Source: DUZB01 sp964407525 (GTDB lineage Bacteria; Desulfobacterota; DSM-4660; Desulfatiglandales; Desulfatiglandaceae). Taken from it: a stretch of DNA of 15,308 bases. This document shows, in pieces, positions 7,468 to 15,008 of this stretch. Each line of letters begins with the position of its first letter. Position 1 is the stretch's first letter. The position numbers and the translations under genes were made by a program. Below the pieces are notes generated by a model. That model worked only from the letters and a program-made list of their open reading frames with translations. It made no database searches and was not told where the DNA came from. The DNA is taken from NCBI GenBank assembly GCA_964407525.1, contig CAYOWC010000095.1, forward strand, positions 1-15,308. The letters run 5' to 3'.

Positions 7468-8211
7468 ATGCAATTAGAAACCAACGGTGTGTGCAAATAC
7501 TTCGGAGGATTGAAGGCGGTCGATGGAGTGGACTTCAGCCTCTCTTCGGGGCAGCTGAAATCGATCATCGGGCCTAATGGGGCTGGGAAGACAACCTTTT
7601 TCAATTTGCTTTCGGGTTTTTACCTTCCCACCAAAGGCACCATTCGTTTTGAAGGGAAGGATATTTCCAGAAAGAGTATGGATCAGGTGTCCCAGCTAGG
7701 GATCACCAAGACTTTTCAGATTACCCAGATCTTTCCTCGCCTGACAGTCTTTGAAAACGTCCGGATTGCGGCCCAATCCCGAAAGACCGCCTTTAATTTT
7801 TGGAGACGGGCCGGCCACTTCCACGATGTCAATGAAAAAGCCCTTGAGATCCTGGATCTCGTGACGCTTCTCGATTCAAGGGAACGGATTGCCTCCAACC
7901 TGTCTCACGGGGAGAAACGCTATCTTGAGATCGGTATGGCCTTGGCTGCGGAACCCAAGGTGCTTTTGTTAGATGAGCCTACGGCGGGAATGAGTCCGGC
8001 TGAAACCGTAGAGGCAACCCACCTGATTCGGGACATTGCCGACAGGTTGGATCTGACCATCGTCCTGGTGGAACACGATATGAGCGTGGTGATGGAAATT
8101 TCCGACGATATCCTGGTCCTCCACGAAGGAAAAGTGCTTGCCGAGGGAAATCCCAAAACCATCAGTGATAATGAGGAAGTCCAACGGGTCTATTTGGGGG
8201 GCGGAAAATGA
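7468..8211 (+). CDS. livG: ABC transporter ATP-binding protein, LivG type
   Basis: This 247-residue cytoplasmic ATPase carries Walker A GPNGAGKTT (35-43), a Q-loop at Q84, the signature LSHGEKRYLEIGMAL (145-159), Walker B VLLLDE (165-170) and the switch histidine H203 in LVEHDM. The signature has His in place of the first Gly of LSGGQ, an accepted LivG-type variation. The C-terminal tail VLAEGNPKTI...VYLGG is typical of LivG. It powers import together with LivF. Two alternative starts exist; ATG 7468 is preferred because aaggaagg lies 7 bases upstream and the protein then begins with the first beta strand. It starts 13 bases after livM and its stop overlaps the livF start by four bases (atga). 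Confidence 0.93.
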   Translation: MQLETNGVCKYFGGLKAVDGVDFSLSSGQLKSIIGPNGAGKTTFFNLLSGFYLPTKGTIRFEGKDISRKSMDQVSQLGITKTFQITQIFPRLTVFENVRIAAQSRKTAFNFWRRAGHFHDVNEKALEILDLVTLLDSRERIASNLSHGEKRYLEIGMALAAEPKVLLLDEPTAGMSPAETVEATHLIRDIADRLDLTIVLVEHDMSVVMEISDDILVLHEGKVLAEGNPKTISDNEEVQRVYLGGGK

Positions 8212-8930
8212 CCATGCTGCAACTGGAAAATATCAACACGTACTATGAAAACAGCCATATCCTTCATGACGTTTCTCTGGAGGTGGAAAAGGGAGAGATC
8301 GTTGTTCTGTTAGGCCGAAATGGCGTGGGCAAGACTACTACTCTCAAAAGTATCATGGGCATCGAACCCCCAAAGACAGGGAAAATTATTTTTAAAGGAA
8401 AAGAGATCACCGGTATGCAGCCTCACCAGATTGCTCGACTGGGTATCGCCATGGTGCCGGAAGACCGCCGTGTGCTGCCCAACCTCACTGTTTTTGAAAA
8501 CCTCAAAATGGGAATGTTGGTTCGAAAGAAGAGCATTGACATGAACAAGAGGTTGGATTTGGTCTTTGATTATTTTCCCATTTTAAAAGAACGGCTGAAT
8601 CAGAGAGGAGAAAGCCTTTCCGGCGGTGAGCAGCAGATGCTGACTATTGCCCGGGCCCATGTTTCCGAACCGGACCTCATGTTAATTGACGAACCCACAG
8701 AAGGAGTTGCGCCCATTCTCGTAGAGGAAATCTCTGAGATTCTCAAACGTTTGCAGCGGGACGGGGTTACTATATTGCTTGTGGAACAGAATTACGAACT
8801 GTCCCTCAGCCTCAGTGAAAACGAGCGGGCCTATGTCATCGAAAAAGGACAGATACGTATGTGCGGAACGCCGGGAGAACTCCAGGCGTGTCAACTGGAA
8901 GTGGAAAAATTTCTGGGGGTAAAAATATAA
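8208..8930 (+). CDS. livF: ABC transporter ATP-binding protein, LivF type
   Basis: This 240-residue ATPase has Walker A GRNGVGKTT (36-44), the canonical signature LSGGEQQML (137-145), Walker B LMLIDE (157-162) and, at the switch position, Gln in LLVEQN (190-195). Gln in place of His is typical of LivF. The stretch YVIEKGQIRMCGTPGEL is the usual LivF C-terminal motif. It forms a heterodimer with LivG on the cytoplasmic face of the permeases. The atga overlap with livG, and the one-base overlap of its stop with the next start, indicate translational coupling. Confidence 0.93.
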   Translation: MTMLQLENINTYYENSHILHDVSLEVEKGEIVVLLGRNGVGKTTTLKSIMGIEPPKTGKIIFKGKEITGMQPHQIARLGIAMVPEDRRVLPNLTVFENLKMGMLVRKKSIDMNKRLDLVFDYFPILKERLNQRGESLSGGEQQMLTIARAHVSEPDLMLIDEPTEGVAPILVEEISEILKRLQRDGVTILLVEQNYELSLSLSENERAYVIEKGQIRMCGTPGELQACQLEVEKFLGVKI

Positions 8931-9790
8931 TGGTCCGTGCACTTTTGAATTTTACGCCGGCCCTTTCCAAAGGGCTGATCGCCAAAGGCGTGGCCGCCCT
9001 GCCAGAGGTGAGAGAAGCCTTTGAAAACGGCAAGGTAGTGATTTCCACAGGCAGCACCACCTCCCATATCTATCGGGAACTATACGGCAAATGGCCTGAA
9101 GGTCCCCTTGCCTGTGGGATGGTTACCGGCAAAGGGCTTTGTGTGGGAAGTGGAATGACCGATTTCCTGGGCACTCATGGACACGCAAAATATTGGTATT
9201 TTGAAAAAGGCACACCCGTTCAAACAGAGGATCTGGACGAAGTGCTGGCGGGATGTACTGCAAAAGATGTCTTCATGAAGGGTGGCAATGCCCTCGACCC
9301 CGCGGGCCAGGCCGGTGTTTTATTGGGCATGGAAAACGGTGGGACCATGGGAAAGGCCATCGGCCATGTCATGGCCAAGGGCATCCATTTTGTCATTCCG
9401 GTGGGTCTCGAAAAAATGGTGTTCGGCTCCGTTGCAGACGATGCCCGAGAGATGGGGATCCATCGACTGGATTATTGCTCCGGTATGCCCGTGGGGTTGA
9501 TGCCCCTTTCCGGCGAAGTGATTACCGAGATGGAAGCCATCGAAGAACTGGCCCGCGTGAAAACCTTTCATGTGGCTGCCGGAGGGGTTTCAGGGGGAGA
9601 AGGGTCCGTTGCTCTCCTTTTAAAGGGAGAAAAGGAACAGGTGGAACGAATCGTCAAACTCTATATCCTTTTGAAGAATGAGGTAGGGGAGACCCCAGCC
9701 AGTGGGCCAGCTTTATGCGCCGATCACAAGTGGCAGCACTGTGCCGCGAAGAATATTTATTACTCCGAAAATATAAAAGAGGGAAAATAG
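8930..9790 (+). CDS. Uncharacterised 286-residue glycine-rich protein
   Basis: I do not recognise this protein. It has 286 residues, no signal peptide and no clear membrane segment. Notable stretches are VVISTGSTTSHIYRELYGK (36-54), MKGGNALDPAGQAGVLLG (116-133), GIHFVIPVGLEKMV (151-164), HVAAGGVSGGEGSVALLL (214-231) and a C-terminal Cys/His pair around C263 and C271. The pattern of a strand followed by a GSTT loop and later MKGG resembles the phosphate- or CoA-binding loops of the ribose-5-phosphate isomerase/CoA-transferase-like fold, but this is a weak inference. ATG 8930 is chosen because it overlaps the livF stop (taatg); the frame extends 23 codons upstream inside livF but those residues look like livF shadow. 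Position between an importer and iorAB suggests a role in metabolism of the imported compound. Confidence 0.75.
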   Translation: MVRALLNFTPALSKGLIAKGVAALPEVREAFENGKVVISTGSTTSHIYRELYGKWPEGPLACGMVTGKGLCVGSGMTDFLGTHGHAKYWYFEKGTPVQTEDLDEVLAGCTAKDVFMKGGNALDPAGQAGVLLGMENGGTMGKAIGHVMAKGIHFVIPVGLEKMVFGSVADDAREMGIHRLDYCSGMPVGLMPLSGEVITEMEAIEELARVKTFHVAAGGVSGGEGSVALLLKGEKEQVERIVKLYILLKNEVGETPASGPALCADHKWQHCAAKNIYYSENIKEGK

Positions 9791-9826
9791 AGGTTTCAAC
9801 CAATAAACGAAAGATGGAGAAAAACG

Positions 9827-11740
9827 ATGTCAACGATCGATGAATATAAATCGGGAGCCAGTCATTTCCTGATGGGAAATGAGGCTATTTCCCGAGGGGC
9901 CCTGGAAGCGGGCGTCCATTTTGCTTCCGCCTATCCCGGGACCCCGTCCAGCGAGATCATTCAGAGGCTGTCTGGTGCGGCCAAGGCTTTGAATCTGCAC
10001 GTGGAATGGTCCACCAACGAAAAAGTGGCAGCGGAAGGTGCGGCTGCAGCCGCGTTTGCGGGGCTTCGCAGTCTGGTGGCTATGAAAAACGCCGGGTTGA
10101 GTGTAGCCCTCGATTACCTCACCCATCTGGCCTACACCGGTCTTGGTGATGGGGAAGGTGCTATGGTCACGGCCGTATGCGACGATCCGGATGCCCATTC
10201 CAGCGGGGATGAAACCGATTCCCGCTGGCTCGCCAAATTCGCCTGCACCCCCCTTGTGGAACCGACGACCGTGCAGGAGGCCAAGGAGTTGATGAAATGG
10301 GCCTTCGAGCTTTCAGAGGAATACCAGTGCAACATAATGTTCCGTGGGTACACCAGACTCTGTCATGCCAGCAGTACTGTGGAGATGGGGACATTAAAAC
10401 GGATTCAGAAAAAGGCGGTTTCCGATAACAACCGGTCCGTGACACCCTACCTGGCGAAACCGAAACATGCCGCGGTGCTTGAGAAACTTGAGCTGATTCG
10501 GGAACGATTTGAAGCGTCGCCGTTTAACGAATACCAGGGGCCGGAGAAACCGGAGCTTCTTATTCTCTGCGGTGGAAGCGGCTGGCTCTGCACTGTGGAA
10601 GCCTTGGAGGCCCTGGATCTTGGGGAGAAAGTGGGGATCCTTCGCCTTGGAACCCTCTGGCCTTTCCCCAACAAAGTGGTCCTGGATCGGATTGCTGCAG
10701 TCAAACAGGTCCTGGTGGCGGAAGAGGTAGATCCTTTCATTGAAATGCATCTGAAGGAACTCCTTGCCGATGCCCATCTGGAAGACAGAGTCGTTTACGG
10801 AAAAGGATCAAAGCATATCCCCGCCTATGGTGAAATTACCCCCGACCGTGTAATTCAGGCCCTGATCGCCATTTTCAAGCTGGACCTCCCGGGCAGGGGC
10901 AACGATTATCAAAAAGCCGTTTCAGAGGTTTCAGAGAAGCTCCTCGTCAGCAGAGGACTCACCTGGTGTGCAGGGTGCCCCCACAGGGCCAGTTTCTGGG
11001 CACTGGGTAAAGCTGTAAAAGCGGACGGACGAAATGCCTATGTTACAGGGGATATCGGGTGTTATACCCTCGATGTCTTCCCTGAGGGGAAAGGGCAGAT
11101 GAATCTGCTGCATGCCATGGGATCGGGATGTGGGCTGGCAGCGGGATTCGGCCAGTTGGGGAAATTTGGCTATGACCAACCGGTCATAGCCATTTGTGGA
11201 GATTCCACCTTCTTTCATGGTACCATACCGGCCCTGGTAAACGCCGTCTACAACCGATCGAATATGATTCAGATCGTATTGGACAATTCCGCCACGGCTA
11301 TGACCGGTTTCCAGGCCCATCCGGGCACGGGGTTTAATGCCGTGGGGGATCCCACCAGTAAGATCGACGTGGAAGCCCTCTGTCGTTCCCTTGGATGTGA
11401 AGTAGCGGTAAGTGATCCCTTTGATATAAAGGGTACCGTGAAGACCATGCGCGACCTCCTGAAACGGGAAGGGGGTGTTCGAGTTCTCATCCTTCGCAGG
11501 GCCTGCGAGATCGTCCGCATGAAGACAGAGAAGAGCAAGCCTTTTACCATGACGATCCTTGAGGACAAGTGCAAAGGGGAAGAGTGTGCAGTTTGCTCCA
11601 GTGTATTTCGATGTCCAGCTCTCTATCAGGATCCGGAAACCGGGAAGAGCAAACTCAAAGAAGAAATGTGTTCAGGCTGCGGCGTGTGTACGGACATCTG
11701 TCCCTTTCAGGCCATTACCAGGGAGGAAACAGTATTATGA
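9827..11740 (+). CDS. iorA: Indolepyruvate ferredoxin oxidoreductase, alpha subunit
   Basis: This 637-residue protein is the large, thiamine-diphosphate-binding subunit of a 2-oxoacid:ferredoxin oxidoreductase. N-terminal features are GNEAISRGALEAGVHFASAYPGTPSSE and the cofactor-contacting E65 in TNEKVAAEGA. The centre has the conserved CAGCPHR (381-387). The ThDP motif begins at GDSTFFHG (458-465) and ends near LDNSATAMTGFQ. The C-terminal ferredoxin domain has C582, C587, C590, C596 and a classical CxxCxxCxxxCP set at C615, C618, C621, C625, enough for two [4Fe-4S] clusters. Known members oxidise arylpyruvates from aromatic amino acids to aryl-acetyl-CoA, reducing ferredoxin; other 2-oxoacids cannot be excluded. 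It ends overlapping the iorB start (atga). A ggaga precedes the ATG. Confidence 0.95.
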   Translation: MSTIDEYKSGASHFLMGNEAISRGALEAGVHFASAYPGTPSSEIIQRLSGAAKALNLHVEWSTNEKVAAEGAAAAAFAGLRSLVAMKNAGLSVALDYLTHLAYTGLGDGEGAMVTAVCDDPDAHSSGDETDSRWLAKFACTPLVEPTTVQEAKELMKWAFELSEEYQCNIMFRGYTRLCHASSTVEMGTLKRIQKKAVSDNNRSVTPYLAKPKHAAVLEKLELIRERFEASPFNEYQGPEKPELLILCGGSGWLCTVEALEALDLGEKVGILRLGTLWPFPNKVVLDRIAAVKQVLVAEEVDPFIEMHLKELLADAHLEDRVVYGKGSKHIPAYGEITPDRVIQALIAIFKLDLPGRGNDYQKAVSEVSEKLLVSRGLTWCAGCPHRASFWALGKAVKADGRNAYVTGDIGCYTLDVFPEGKGQMNLLHAMGSGCGLAAGFGQLGKFGYDQPVIAICGDSTFFHGTIPALVNAVYNRSNMIQIVLDNSATAMTGFQAHPGTGFNAVGDPTSKIDVEALCRSLGCEVAVSDPFDIKGTVKTMRDLLKREGGVRVLILRRACEIVRMKTEKSKPFTMTILEDKCKGEECAVCSSVFRCPALYQDPETGKSKLKEEMCSGCGVCTDICPFQAITREETVL

Positions 11741-12360
11741 CAGCGACAAGAGATCCGCAAAACCTCATTGTATGCGGGATCGGGGGGCAGGGCAATATCT
11801 TGCTCTCCAGGATGATCGGAAGAATTCTGACGGAGAAAGGATATCGGGTAAACATCGGCGAGACCTTTGGTGCGGCCCAAAGAGGAGGTTCCGTCTACAG
11901 CAGCATGCGGGTTTCTAAAACCCGGGATTTTGGACCGCTGGTTCCGGAAGGCACCGCCCATCTCATTTTGAGCCTTGAGCCCTTGGAGACCCTGAGAATG
12001 CTTCAAATCTATGGGAATCCGGAGATTCTTACGGTTACCAATGTTCAGCCCATCTACCCTGTGGGGGTCTTGTCAAAGAGGGTGGAATATCCCAAGCTGG
12101 ACAGCCTGGTTCAGTCCATAAGAGACCTGTCCGCCAACACCTGGGTTTTGAACGCTACACAGATCGCCATGGAACTGGATGCCCCCATCGTGGCAAATAT
12201 CGTTCTGCTCGGCGCCTTGGCAGCCAGTGAAGCGCTTCCTATCTCTATGGAAGAGATGGAAGAAGAAATCCGGCGAAGTTTTCCGGATTCCAAAGTGGAA
12301 CTCAACTTGAAGGCGCTTCGGGCGGGATTTCAGTCGGCTTCCCAGGAGCGTAGCTTCTGA
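11737..12360 (+). CDS. iorB: Indolepyruvate ferredoxin oxidoreductase, beta subunit
   Basis: This 207-residue protein is the gamma-type (CoA-side) subunit partner of IorA. It opens with the family signature CGIGGQGNILLSRMIG followed by ETFGAAQRGGSVYSSMR. Near the end it has NIVLLGALAASEALPIS, as in IorB and the gamma domain of pyruvate:ferredoxin oxidoreductases. A longer open frame starts inside iorA at 11569, but ATG 11737 is preferred because gggagga lies just upstream and the stop/start overlap with iorA is the usual arrangement. After the gene there is a 279-base gap with a fold-back repeat and no clear simple terminator. Confidence 0.94.
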   Translation: MTATRDPQNLIVCGIGGQGNILLSRMIGRILTEKGYRVNIGETFGAAQRGGSVYSSMRVSKTRDFGPLVPEGTAHLILSLEPLETLRMLQIYGNPEILTVTNVQPIYPVGVLSKRVEYPKLDSLVQSIRDLSANTWVLNATQIAMELDAPIVANIVLLGALAASEALPISMEEMEEEIRRSFPDSKVELNLKALRAGFQSASQERSF

Positions 12361-12434
12361 CCGGGAAAGATGGTCAGTCTGATCGAGAAAGAAACTTAAG
12401 TATTTTCACTCTGGACCATGTAACCGGAAAAAGA

Positions 12435-12577
12435 GAACCGCAGAATATCGAACAAGGAACCGCAGAATATCGAAGTATGGAATCGCTTCGCTCTGACTTT
12501 TTCAGAATTAGAGAGGTCGATGGAACACCTCCCTTCGAAATTCGTTATTCCTTGTTCGATATTGGATATTCTTTTTT
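12435..12577. repeat. Fold-back intergenic repeat between iorB and the AOR module
   Basis: An 18-base unit (gaaccgcagaatatcgaa) occurs twice without mismatch, at 12435-12452 and 12457-12474. The 16 bases at 12444-12459 are the exact reverse complement of 12548-12563, leaving an 88-base centre that contains a further cgaag/cttcg arm pair. Six T residues follow at 12572-12577, so the folded RNA could also slow or end transcription from iorB. I recall similar 'gaatatcgaacaagg' sequences scattered in intergenic regions of deltaproteobacterial and related genomes; that is memory, not a search. The flanks (12361-12434 and 12578-12639) show nothing else beyond a Shine-Dalgarno. Confidence 0.75.
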
Positions 12578-12639
12578 CATGTTTCATATGAGTAAAAAGC
12601 GAAGAATCGGCCAATGGCCCATGACGGAAAGGGTTTCTC

Positions 12640-13020
12640 ATGGAAAAAAAAGTATTCGTGGTTTCGAACGAATTGTGCAGCGGGTGCCGTAATTGCCAGA
12701 CCTGGTGTTCATTTGTGAACAGCGGCAAGAAAGGTTTTGGCCCTTCCCGGGCCAATATTCATGTCCTGAAAGACCCCTACGGCAAACTGAATGTCCCCAC
12801 AACGGCTTGTGATGGCAAACGGTGTGCGGAAAATGAAAAAGGGGTGCCCATCTGTGTGGAGATGTGCCCTACCGGGTGCCTCATCTATACGGATATCAAC
12901 GACCTGGTTGAAAGACGGACGGAATGGGAAGAAAAACGGCGACTTCAACCGGTATTCAAGTTGATCGCCCCATGGAAGTACCCTTATCCGTGGCGGCCTA
13001 TAGAAAGGGAGGAATTCTGA
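12640..13020 (+). CDS. Two-cluster ferredoxin-like electron carrier of the AOR module
   Basis: This 126-residue protein contains two four-cysteine groups. The first is C13-x2-C16-x2-C19-x3-C23. The second is C57-x4-C62-x9-C72-x3-C76-P, with an extra C80. This spacing resembles the DMSO-reductase/hydrogenase-type electron-transfer subunits and would hold two [4Fe-4S] clusters. The C-terminus (residues 88-126) is charged and Trp/Pro-rich, with PWKYPYPWRPI, and lacks cysteine. Its stop overlaps the AOR start by one base, so it is very likely the electron-transfer partner of that enzyme, comparable in position to the small Fe-S subunit of multi-subunit AORs such as that of Aromatoleum. The start is supported by ggaaaggg about 6 bases upstream. 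Confidence 0.85.
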   Translation: MEKKVFVVSNELCSGCRNCQTWCSFVNSGKKGFGPSRANIHVLKDPYGKLNVPTTACDGKRCAENEKGVPICVEMCPTGCLIYTDINDLVERRTEWEEKRRLQPVFKLIAPWKYPYPWRPIEREEF

Positions 13021-14930
13021 TGCCTTACGGTTGGATGGGAAAAATTCTGAGGGTGGATCTGGCCAACAGGACCATCACCAAAGAGGATCTTCCCCAGGCA
13101 TGGATGGAACAGTACATCGGGTGCCGGGGCATCAATGATATCATCCTTTATGAAGAGGTGGGTCCGGATGTGGACCCTTTCAGTGAAGATAATAAACTCA
13201 TTTTCGGGACCGGACCCCTTGAAGGGACTCCCATCGGTATGGGGCGAATTTCTATCCAAACCAAACATCCCAATCGGTTTATTGCAGAAGGCGGGGCAGG
13301 GGGGTTCTGGGGCGCACAACTGAAATTTGCCGGTTATGATTTCATCGTAGTCGAAAAAAAATCGGACAGCCCTGTCTACCTCCTGATCGATGATGACAAA
13401 GTGGAATTGAAAGATGCCGCTCATCTCTGGGGGAAAGATACCCGGCAGAAATACCGGATGCTCAGAGAAGAGACGGGCCTTCGAGATGTTCAGGTGGGGT
13501 CGATTGGTCCTGCAGGGGAAAACCTGGTGGCCAATGCCAAGGTGCAGTTTACTTTGGATCATTCCGGTGGGAAGGGATGCGGAACCATCATGGGGGACAA
13601 GAAACTTGCAGCCATAGCTGTTCACGGAACCGGCAGGGTTTCCGTGAAAGACGGTGAAGGCTTTCTTGCCGCCTACCGGCAATTTCGACGAAACCTGGAT
13701 TTGAAAGACACTATTGATACATTCGTGCCTTCATGGTCGTTTAACAGCGCTAACATGCTTCTGGAACTGTTCAATGAGAACGGGTGGGTCCATGCCCTGA
13801 ATGCCCAGAAAGGGACCTTTGAGCCGATGCTCAACGACGTGGAGTACCTGGACAAATACGTAACCAGGCCCCACGGATGTTTTTGCTGTCCCTTTCCCGC
13901 CGAAGGTCGTCGTTTCGAGGTGAAGGAAGGAAAATATGCCGGGATAACAGGGGACGAACGGGAGGTGGGGTTTGCCCAGGCCGGCACCATCGTGGGAATC
14001 CATTCCTGGCCCACTGTCATTAAATTCCGGGATCTGTGTACCAAGGCGGGGTTAGACGAAGACCAGGCCATGTATAGTATCAGCTGGGCCATGGAGTGCT
14101 ATGAAAAGGGCATTTTGAATCGAAAGGATACCGACGGTATAGAGCTCCGATTTGGAAAAGAGGATGCCTTCATTCGTATGACCGAAAAGATCATTGCAAG
14201 AGAAGGTTTCGGGGATATCCTTGCGCGGGGAGCCGCTGAGGCGGCACGGTTGGTGGGGAAAGGGTCGGAAAAATACGCCCTCACCATTAAGGGGAAAGAA
14301 CTCGAGCGGATGCCGGAGAGAAATGGTTACCAGATGGCCCTTGCCCTGGCCGTTTGCGAGGGGGGACCAGACCATACCCGATGGTACCCTCCTTACCCGC
14401 CCAATCCCCGGGCCATTCCAAAGGGTATGAAGCTCCCCTTTGATCCGGTCAAGGCCTTCCAGACCCGGTCTGTGGAAGACAAGGGGAGACTTGTCAAGTG
14501 GCTCTACGACAGTCGGGCCGTTGTAGAGAGTCTCCCTTCCTGCGTCTACATGATCCGCGGATTGATGGGGATTGATATGGGGATATGGCAAGAACTTTAT
14601 ACAACCTGTACCGGGGTGGAGACCACGACGGATGAGCTCATAACGGCTGGGGAGCGAATTGTCAACCTGGAGAGGGCCTACATCGTGAGAGAAGGATTTC
14701 GTCGAAAAGACGATACCGTCCCCAGAAGAATGTTGGAAGAACCAATTCCAGAGAGGCACATCCCTCCCATTGGAAAAAATCTGGACATCATGTTGGACGA
14801 CTATTATGATCAGCGAGGCTGGGATCAGAAAACCGCCATCCCAAAGGAAGAGACCCTTCGCAGACTGGGTTTGGATGGGGTGATCGACGACTTCCGGAGC
14901 ATGGGAATCTCTGATGAGATCGATGCGTAA
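13020..14930 (+). CDS. aor: Aldehyde ferredoxin oxidoreductase family protein (tungsten-pterin type), divergent
   Basis: This 636-residue protein matches the AOR family along its whole length: the N-terminal GKILRVDL, FGTGPLEGT (62-70), GGAGGFWGAQLKFAGYD (91-107), MGDKKLAAIAV (191-201), GLDEDQAMYSISWAMECYE (344-362), KGKELERMPERNG (424-436), DHTRW with H452 (451-455), and the typical C-terminal NLERAYIVREGF...RRMLEEP. Characterised members oxidise aldehydes to carboxylates with ferredoxin, using a tungsten bis-pterin and one [4Fe-4S] cluster. Two core motifs differ. The cluster motif CxxCxxxC reads C287-F-C-C290-P-F-P-A294, and the usual GRGGLG reads GGKGCG (183-188). C508 is a candidate fourth ligand. 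Substrate is unknown. ATG 13020 follows aagggagg and overlaps the ferredoxin stop; an upstream in-frame start would lie inside that gene. Confidence 0.9.
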   Translation: MPYGWMGKILRVDLANRTITKEDLPQAWMEQYIGCRGINDIILYEEVGPDVDPFSEDNKLIFGTGPLEGTPIGMGRISIQTKHPNRFIAEGGAGGFWGAQLKFAGYDFIVVEKKSDSPVYLLIDDDKVELKDAAHLWGKDTRQKYRMLREETGLRDVQVGSIGPAGENLVANAKVQFTLDHSGGKGCGTIMGDKKLAAIAVHGTGRVSVKDGEGFLAAYRQFRRNLDLKDTIDTFVPSWSFNSANMLLELFNENGWVHALNAQKGTFEPMLNDVEYLDKYVTRPHGCFCCPFPAEGRRFEVKEGKYAGITGDEREVGFAQAGTIVGIHSWPTVIKFRDLCTKAGLDEDQAMYSISWAMECYEKGILNRKDTDGIELRFGKEDAFIRMTEKIIAREGFGDILARGAAEAARLVGKGSEKYALTIKGKELERMPERNGYQMALALAVCEGGPDHTRWYPPYPPNPRAIPKGMKLPFDPVKAFQTRSVEDKGRLVKWLYDSRAVVESLPSCVYMIRGLMGIDMGIWQELYTTCTGVETTTDELITAGERIVNLERAYIVREGFRRKDDTVPRRMLEEPIPERHIPPIGKNLDIMLDDYYDQRGWDQKTAIPKEETLRRLGLDGVIDDFRSMGISDEIDA

Positions 14931-14994
14931 AGTCCAGGAAAGCGAAGACTCCGATGTTCGAAGTGCTATGTCCAGTGAACCCGTGATCTGTTAC

Positions 14995-15008
14995 GGAGAA
15001 GACCATTG
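14995..15008 (+). promoter_or_regulatory. Ribosome binding site and TTG start of the MoaD-like gene
   Basis: ggag at 14995-14998 lies 7 bases before TTG 15006. An in-frame stop at 14976-14978 excludes ATG starts further upstream. The next in-frame ATG (15078) would remove the first beta strand of the ubiquitin-like fold, so TTG is the best start. Confidence 0.6.

Noticed and set aside
7908..7962. Non-canonical ABC signature LSHGE in LivG as a sign of an inactive ATPase.
   Set aside because: LivG proteins commonly vary at this Gly, and Walker A, Walker B and the switch His are intact.
8776..8793. Gln in place of the switch histidine in LivF (LLVEQN).
   Set aside because: This is normal for LivF-type ATPases and not a defect.
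11569..11736. N-terminal extension of IorB reaching back into iorA.
   Set aside because: The extra 56 residues are an out-of-frame reading of the iorA ferredoxin domain; the ATG at 11737 has its own Shine-Dalgarno and gives a normal-length IorB.
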